This document shows positions 5,219 through 8,856 of a stretch of DNA of 8,856 nucleotides, piece by piece. Below the pieces are notes generated by a model. That model made no database searches. It worked only from the letters and a program-made list of their open reading frames with translations, and was not told the origin of the DNA. Within the stretch, counting starts at the first letter, position 1. Each line of letters starts with the position of its first letter. The stretch lies in the NCBI GenBank assembly GCA_022866195.1, contig JALHUF010000016.1, positions 1 through 8,856 on the forward strand, written 5' to 3'. This DNA comes from Terriglobia bacterium (lineage in GTDB: Bacteria; Acidobacteriota; Terriglobia; UBA7540). The position numbers and the translations under genes are program-made.

Positions 5219-6655
5219 ATGATGTTCACTCGTGTGCTCAGCGACGCGCAGATCCAGCGCATTCACTGTACCTCGCTGGCCATCCTGGAACGCGTCGGAG
5301 TGGTGGTGCCCCACGAGGAAGTCTTGCGCCGCTTCGCGGATGCCGGGGCAACCGTCGATAGCAGGGCGCAGCACGTCAAGATCCCGCCCGACCTCGTGAC
5401 GAAGCTCGTAGGGCAAGCTGGCAAGCAATACACCCTATACGGGCGGGATCTCGCGCGCCAAGCCGAGCTCGGTTGTGGCAAGCGGAACTATAACAGCGTC
5501 GGCGGCGAGGCGTCGTGGGTGGACGAGCCGGGCCAAGCTCGCCGCTATGCGACGCTGGAGGACGTGGCCACCGCCTCCCGGTTCGGAGATGCGCTGCCCT
5601 GGATAACCATCGCGGGAGCGATGGCGGACCCGCATGAGCTTCCGGCGGCCTATCGCTCAGTGGCGGTCATGGCGACCATGCTCAAGAACACCACGAAACC
5701 GCTGGTCTTTTGGTTCCACGACCGCGCCTCGGCGAAATACCTGGTAGAGATGATGATCGCGCTGCGCGGGGATGAGAAGAGCGCAGCGCAATACCCGCTG
5801 TGTTTCCCCTTCCTGGAGCCCATCAGTCCGCTGCGTTTTCCCTTTCATGGCCTCGACCTGTTGTTCGAGACGGCGCGGCTGAATCTGCCCGTGCCTGTCG
5901 GGCCGATGGCACAGATGGGCATGTCGGCTCCCGCCACTATTGCGGGAACGATGGCCCAGGAAAACGCGGAAATTTTGGCCGGGATCTGTATCACCCAGTT
6001 GATCGGCCCGGGTATGCCGGTCTGCTACTGCGGGATCTGCCACGCCTTTGACATGGCGACAACCCAGATGATTTTCAGCGGGCCTGAGCAGGCAATCTTC
6101 GGCGTGGCAATGACCGAGATGGGCAAGTATTACGGACTTCCTGTGGAGGTCAATACCGGACTGACGGATTCCAAGCGCGTTGACGCGCAGGCCGGGCTGG
6201 AGGCAGGCATAACGTTGATGCTCTCGGCCGCCGCAGGCGCCGACTGGTTTGGGCACATGGGTATCAGCGGGGTGGACCAGGCTACGTCACTGGACATGCT
6301 GGTCTTCCAGCACGAGGTGATCTCCTACGTGGAAAGCGTGCTGCGGGAAATCGACTTCAGCGACGACGCGCTGGCGCTGGAGGAAATTGCTGCGGTGGGA
6401 AGTAGCGGGAGCTTCATCGACCGCGACCATACGGCCGCGCACTTCCGCCGCGAGCTCTGGTTCCCCAAACTGCTGGATCGCCGGTACTACCAGGCATGGC
6501 TGGAGGCGGGCGCGCCCAGCAGCGAACAGCGTTGCCGGGAGCGGCGCGAGCAGCTCCTGCGGACTCACAAGCCTGAACCTCTGCCTCGCCACCTAGAACG
6601 AGCGTTGGATGAGATTGTTGCAGCCGCCAAGCACCATCTCACCGCGGCTTCCTGA
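5219..6655 (+). CDS. Trimethylamine methyltransferase (MttB) family protein, non-pyrrolysine
   Basis: This 478-residue protein resembles the MttB superfamily of TIM-barrel methyltransferases, which move a methyl group from a quaternary or tertiary amine to a cobalamin-binding corrinoid protein. Recognisable segments are the N-terminal LSDAQIQRIHCTSLAILERV (7-26), VGGEASWVD (94-102), the central PVPVGPMAQMGMSAPATIAG (224-243), and LTDSKRVDAQAGLEAG (315-330) followed by a Gly/Ala-rich barrel segment. The reading frame has no internal TAG, so it belongs with the non-pyrrolysine members, some of which (MtgB on glycine betaine, MtpB on proline betaine) are characterised. It has no signal peptide or membrane segment, so it is cytoplasmic. 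It begins 29 bases after the cytochrome gene with a good ribosome binding site, so it is probably co-transcribed. No corrinoid protein is in the window, so substrate and partner are unknown. Confidence 0.88.
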   Translation: MMFTRVLSDAQIQRIHCTSLAILERVGVVVPHEEVLRRFADAGATVDSRAQHVKIPPDLVTKLVGQAGKQYTLYGRDLARQAELGCGKRNYNSVGGEASWVDEPGQARRYATLEDVATASRFGDALPWITIAGAMADPHELPAAYRSVAVMATMLKNTTKPLVFWFHDRASAKYLVEMMIALRGDEKSAAQYPLCFPFLEPISPLRFPFHGLDLLFETARLNLPVPVGPMAQMGMSAPATIAGTMAQENAEILAGICITQLIGPGMPVCYCGICHAFDMATTQMIFSGPEQAIFGVAMTEMGKYYGLPVEVNTGLTDSKRVDAQAGLEAGITLMLSAAAGADWFGHMGISGVDQATSLDMLVFQHEVISYVESVLREIDFSDDALALEEIAAVGSSGSFIDRDHTAAHFRRELWFPKLLDRRYYQAWLEAGAPSSEQRCRERREQLLRTHKPEPLPRHLERALDEIVAAAKHHLTAAS

Positions 6656-6657
6656 GA

Positions 6658-6686
6658 GGGAGCGGCCCGGCGAACTGGCCAGCCCC
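6658..6686. terminator. Imperfect hairpin in the convergent gap, possible weak terminator
   Basis: GGG and GGCC on the left pair with GGCC and CCC on the right, around a 3x3 internal loop (AGC on both sides) and a 9-base apical loop. It sits just after the MttB-like stop codon, between two convergent genes. There is no T-run on either strand, so intrinsic termination is doubtful. Confidence 0.2.
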
Positions 6687-6717
6687 CTGAGGATTCCGTT
6701 CACCGAAAATTACGCGC

Positions 6718-8856
6718 TCAAGCGGCGCCCCCCAGCGGCCCCCTCAGCACTTCCCACACCTTGCGCGCCAGAGCTTCCGGAGTGAAGGGCTTCTGCAGAT
6801 AAGCGGCACCCGAGGTCAGCACCCCGTGGTGCACAACTGCGTCGTCCGTGTAGCCCGACATGTACAGCACCTTCATCTCCCGGCGAAACGGCGCCAGACG
6901 TTCGGCCAGTTCCGGCCCGCCCATCTCCGGCATCACCACGTCGGTCAGGAGCAGGTGGATCGGCCCCGGGTGCTGTTCACAAACCAGCAGGGCGTCCTCG
7001 CCGTGGCGCGCTTCCAGCACCCGGTAACCCTGGGCTGCCAGAATACGTCGCGCCAACTGGCGGACCTCCGGCTCGTCCTCGACCACCAGCACGGTCTCGG
7101 TGCATCGCTCGGGCGCTACCCAAACTCCGACTTTCCCTTTCATCTCCTCAACTTCCGCCACCCGCGGCAGATAGATCTTGAACGTCGTCCCCTGCCCCAC
7201 CTCGCTGTAACACCAGATGTAGCCCCCACTCTGCTTGATAATCCCATAGACCATCGCCAGACCCAGCCCCGTTCCTTTCCCTTTCTCTTTCGTGGTGAAG
7301 AAAGGCTCAAAAATGTGGGCCTGGGTTTCCGCGTCCATCCCGCAGCCGGTGTCGCTCACCGCCAGCATCACATACGGGCCGGGTTGGATCGGGAAATGGC
7401 TGCGGGCATAGGTCTCGTCCAGCTCGGCGTTGGCCGTCTCCAGGGTCAGCTTGCCGCCCCGGGGCATGGCGTCGCGCGCATTCACCGCCAGATTCATGAT
7501 GACCTGCTCGAGCTGCCCCGGATCAGCTCTCACCCGCCCCAGCCCCGGCCCCTCGACGGCCACCAACTCGACGTCCTCCCCAATCAGCCGCCGCAGCATG
7601 CTGAGCGTGTTGGCCACCACGTGGTTCAGGTCCAGCACTTGCGGCACCAGCACCTGCTGCCGGCTGAAGGCCAGCAGTTGCCGCGTGAGCGCCGCCGCGC
7701 GGTCCCCCGCTTTCTTGATCTGCTCCGCCTGCCCCCGCATGGGATTATCAGCTTCGAGGCGTTCGAGCAGCAGTTCGCTGTAGCCGGAGATGATAGTGAG
7801 CAGGTTGTTGAAATCGTGCGCGATGCCGCCCGCCAGCCGCCCTACCGCCTGCATCTTCTGCGCCTGGCGAAGCTGTTCCTCCAATTGTCGGCGCTGGGTC
7901 ATATCGGTGACCATGGCCAGCGACCCGGCGTACTGCCCGGCCTCGTTGAGTACCGGACCCGTCGCCAGGAGCGCCCATAGGGACGAGCCGTCCTTGCGGC
8001 GAAACTTGAATTCGTGCTGCTCGCTGATGCCCGCGCGCCGCCGCTCCACATTGTGCGCGGCCAGGGCGCGCTCTTCCTCCTCCATGAGATCGAACAGGGA
8101 CATGCCCATCATCTCTTCCTGGGTGTAGCCGAGCATGTCGGCCATCTTCTTGTTGGCAACGGTTGTCCGGTTCTCCGCGTCGATCATCCAGATGCCTTCT
8201 TCCGCGGTCTCGACGATGCGCCGGAAACGCTCCTCGGAGGCACGTAGCGCCTCCTCCGCCCGGTGGCGCTCGGTGATGTCCTCTATGATTCCATCGTAGT
8301 AAAGCACCCTCCCATCACTCGCGCGGACAGCGTGGGCGCTTTCCCGAACATAGATTGTTAACCCATCTGGCGTTTTCCAAGCCGCCTCAAGCCCCCTGAC
8401 TTCACCCTCACGTTCGACCCGCTCCCGAAAGGCGCGGCGGAGATAGGTGGGCTCAAAGCCTTCCTGCTCCAAATTGCGCGCCGCCAGTTCCCGGAACGAT
8501 TCGAACCCGAGCATCCGCACCAAGGCCGGGTTCGCCATCAAGATGCGCCCATCTGGCGTAGTGCGATAGATGCCGACGGTCGCGTTTTCCACCAGACTCC
8601 GGAAACGCTCTTCACTTTCCTCCAGCGCGGCTTCCGCCCGCTTGCGCTCGGTGATGTCCATCATCGCGCCGATCATCCGGACCGGCTTGCCGGCGTCGTC
8701 ATGGATGACATACCCCCGATCGAAGATGGAGGCGTACGAACCGTCAGCGCGGCGAAAGCGGTATTCATCCGACCACCGGCGCCCGCCGCCGCGGATCACC
8801 CCCTCAATCCCAGAGAGAACCCTGTCCTTGTCTTCGGGATGAATGCCAGCGTACCA
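6718..8856 (-). CDS. Hybrid sensor histidine kinase, PAS-PAS-PAS-HisKA-HATPase-REC (N-terminus beyond right edge)
   Basis: The frame is open through the right edge, giving 712 visible residues. The GTG at 8799 is an internal Val inside a PAS domain and not a start, because upstream codons read WYAGIHPEDKDRV, typical PAS sequence. Domains in visible numbering are: a PAS/PAC end (1-75, DEYRFRRADGSYASIFDRGY, then DITERK); PAS (80-199); PAS (202-324); HisKA with phospho-acceptor His347 in GGIAHDFNNLL; HATPase (about 444-565) with N box NLAVNARDAM, G1 DTGCGMD, F box IFEPFFTTK and G2 GTGLGLAMV; and a C-terminal receiver (588-707) with VVEDEP, Asp639 in LLTDVVMPEM and Lys689. No transmembrane segment is visible, so this part is cytoplasmic. 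The receiver lacks an output domain, so a separate phosphotransfer partner or regulator is expected. It converges on the MttB-like gene and no functional link is shown. Confidence 0.93.
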   Translation of the reverse strand, partial: WYAGIHPEDKDRVLSGIEGVIRGGGRRWSDEYRFRRADGSYASIFDRGYVIHDDAGKPVRMIGAMMDITERKRAEAALEESEERFRSLVENATVGIYRTTPDGRILMANPALVRMLGFESFRELAARNLEQEGFEPTYLRRAFRERVEREGEVRGLEAAWKTPDGLTIYVRESAHAVRASDGRVLYYDGIIEDITERHRAEEALRASEERFRRIVETAEEGIWMIDAENRTTVANKKMADMLGYTQEEMMGMSLFDLMEEEERALAAHNVERRRAGISEQHEFKFRRKDGSSLWALLATGPVLNEAGQYAGSLAMVTDMTQRRQLEEQLRQAQKMQAVGRLAGGIAHDFNNLLTIISGYSELLLERLEADNPMRGQAEQIKKAGDRAAALTRQLLAFSRQQVLVPQVLDLNHVVANTLSMLRRLIGEDVELVAVEGPGLGRVRADPGQLEQVIMNLAVNARDAMPRGGKLTLETANAELDETYARSHFPIQPGPYVMLAVSDTGCGMDAETQAHIFEPFFTTKEKGKGTGLGLAMVYGIIKQSGGYIWCYSEVGQGTTFKIYLPRVAEVEEMKGKVGVWVAPERCTETVLVVEDEPEVRQLARRILAAQGYRVLEARHGEDALLVCEQHPGPIHLLLTDVVMPEMGGPELAERLAPFRREMKVLYMSGYTDDAVVHHGVLTSGAAYLQKPFTPEALARKVWEVLRGPLGGAA
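8221..8281. repeat. Diverged direct repeat, copy 1 (inter-PAS linker)
   Basis: This 61-bp stretch matches 8599-8659 at about 46 of 61 bases by eye, with no gap. It codes on the minus strand for the linker DITERHRAEEALRASEERFR between PAS domains. It reflects internal duplication of a PAS-linker unit within the kinase, common in multi-PAS kinases. Confidence 0.65.
8599..8659. repeat. Diverged direct repeat, copy 2 (inter-PAS linker)
   Basis: This is the second copy of the 61-bp linker repeat, coding for DITERKRAEAALEESEERFR. The 378-bp offset from copy 1 equals 126 codons, one PAS domain plus linker, so the repeat is in frame and marks the domain period. Confidence 0.65.

Noticed and set aside
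6029..6043. CGICH in the MttB-like protein reads as a CxxCH haem motif
   Set aside because: The protein has no export signal and c-type haem is attached outside the cytoplasm. A single motif inside a barrel protein is most likely chance.
6826..7980. Long open frame (384 codons) on the plus strand opposite the kinase
   Set aside because: It is antisense to well-conserved HisKA, HATPase and receiver motifs. Its His/Arg/Pro/Gln-rich translation is typical of a GC-rich shadow frame.
8797..8799. GTG as the start of the kinase gene
   Set aside because: The frame stays open to the right edge, and the upstream codons continue a typical PAS domain (WYAGIHPEDKDRV), so the gene is truncated by the window.

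Overview
The window is GC-rich bacterial DNA with tightly packed genes. The gene mix suggests an Acidobacteriota-like soil bacterium or a relative: an ECF sigma/anti-sigma/small secreted protein operon, a Tat-exported gluconate-2-dehydrogenase-type oxidoreductase, a nine-haem cytochrome, a non-pyrrolysine MttB homologue and a multi-PAS hybrid kinase. This assignment is an inference from gene style, not from a marker gene. There is no rRNA, tRNA, CRISPR array, insertion sequence or phage gene.

Layout. (1) Positions 1-1569, minus strand: an operon reading leftwards, with an ECF sigma factor, then a single-pass membrane protein that is probably its anti-sigma factor (11 bp overlap), then a small secreted protein of unknown function cut by the left edge. 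(2) Positions 1570-1761: a divergent intergenic region with one sigma70-like promoter facing each way, both with 17-bp spacers, and a small palindrome in the sigma-factor leader. (3) Positions 1762-6655, plus strand: a likely four-gene operon. It encodes a Tat-signal gluconate 2-dehydrogenase subunit-3-like protein, a GMC flavoprotein dehydrogenase with a four-cysteine cluster, a membrane-anchored cytochrome with nine CxxCH haem motifs, and a trimethylamine methyltransferase (MttB) family protein without pyrrolysine. (4) Positions 6656-6717: a short convergent gap. (5) Positions 6718-8856, minus strand: a hybrid sensor histidine kinase (PAS-PAS-PAS-HisKA-HATPase-REC) whose N-terminus lies beyond the right edge.

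How the parts may work together. The small subunit carries the Tat signal and probably carries the signal-less flavoprotein through the membrane with it. The flavoprotein would oxidise an alcohol, polyol or sugar-acid substrate outside the cytoplasm. Electrons would pass via FAD, and perhaps an Fe-S cluster, to the anchored nine-haem cytochrome, which stands where the three-haem subunit of classical gluconate/sorbitol/fructose dehydrogenases is usually found. The fourth gene, a cytoplasmic corrinoid-dependent-type methyltransferase homologue, is the odd member. It suggests the operon handles a methylated substrate such as a quaternary amine or a methoxylated compound, but no corrinoid protein is in the window and the substrate is unknown. 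This operon is the most interesting part of the window.
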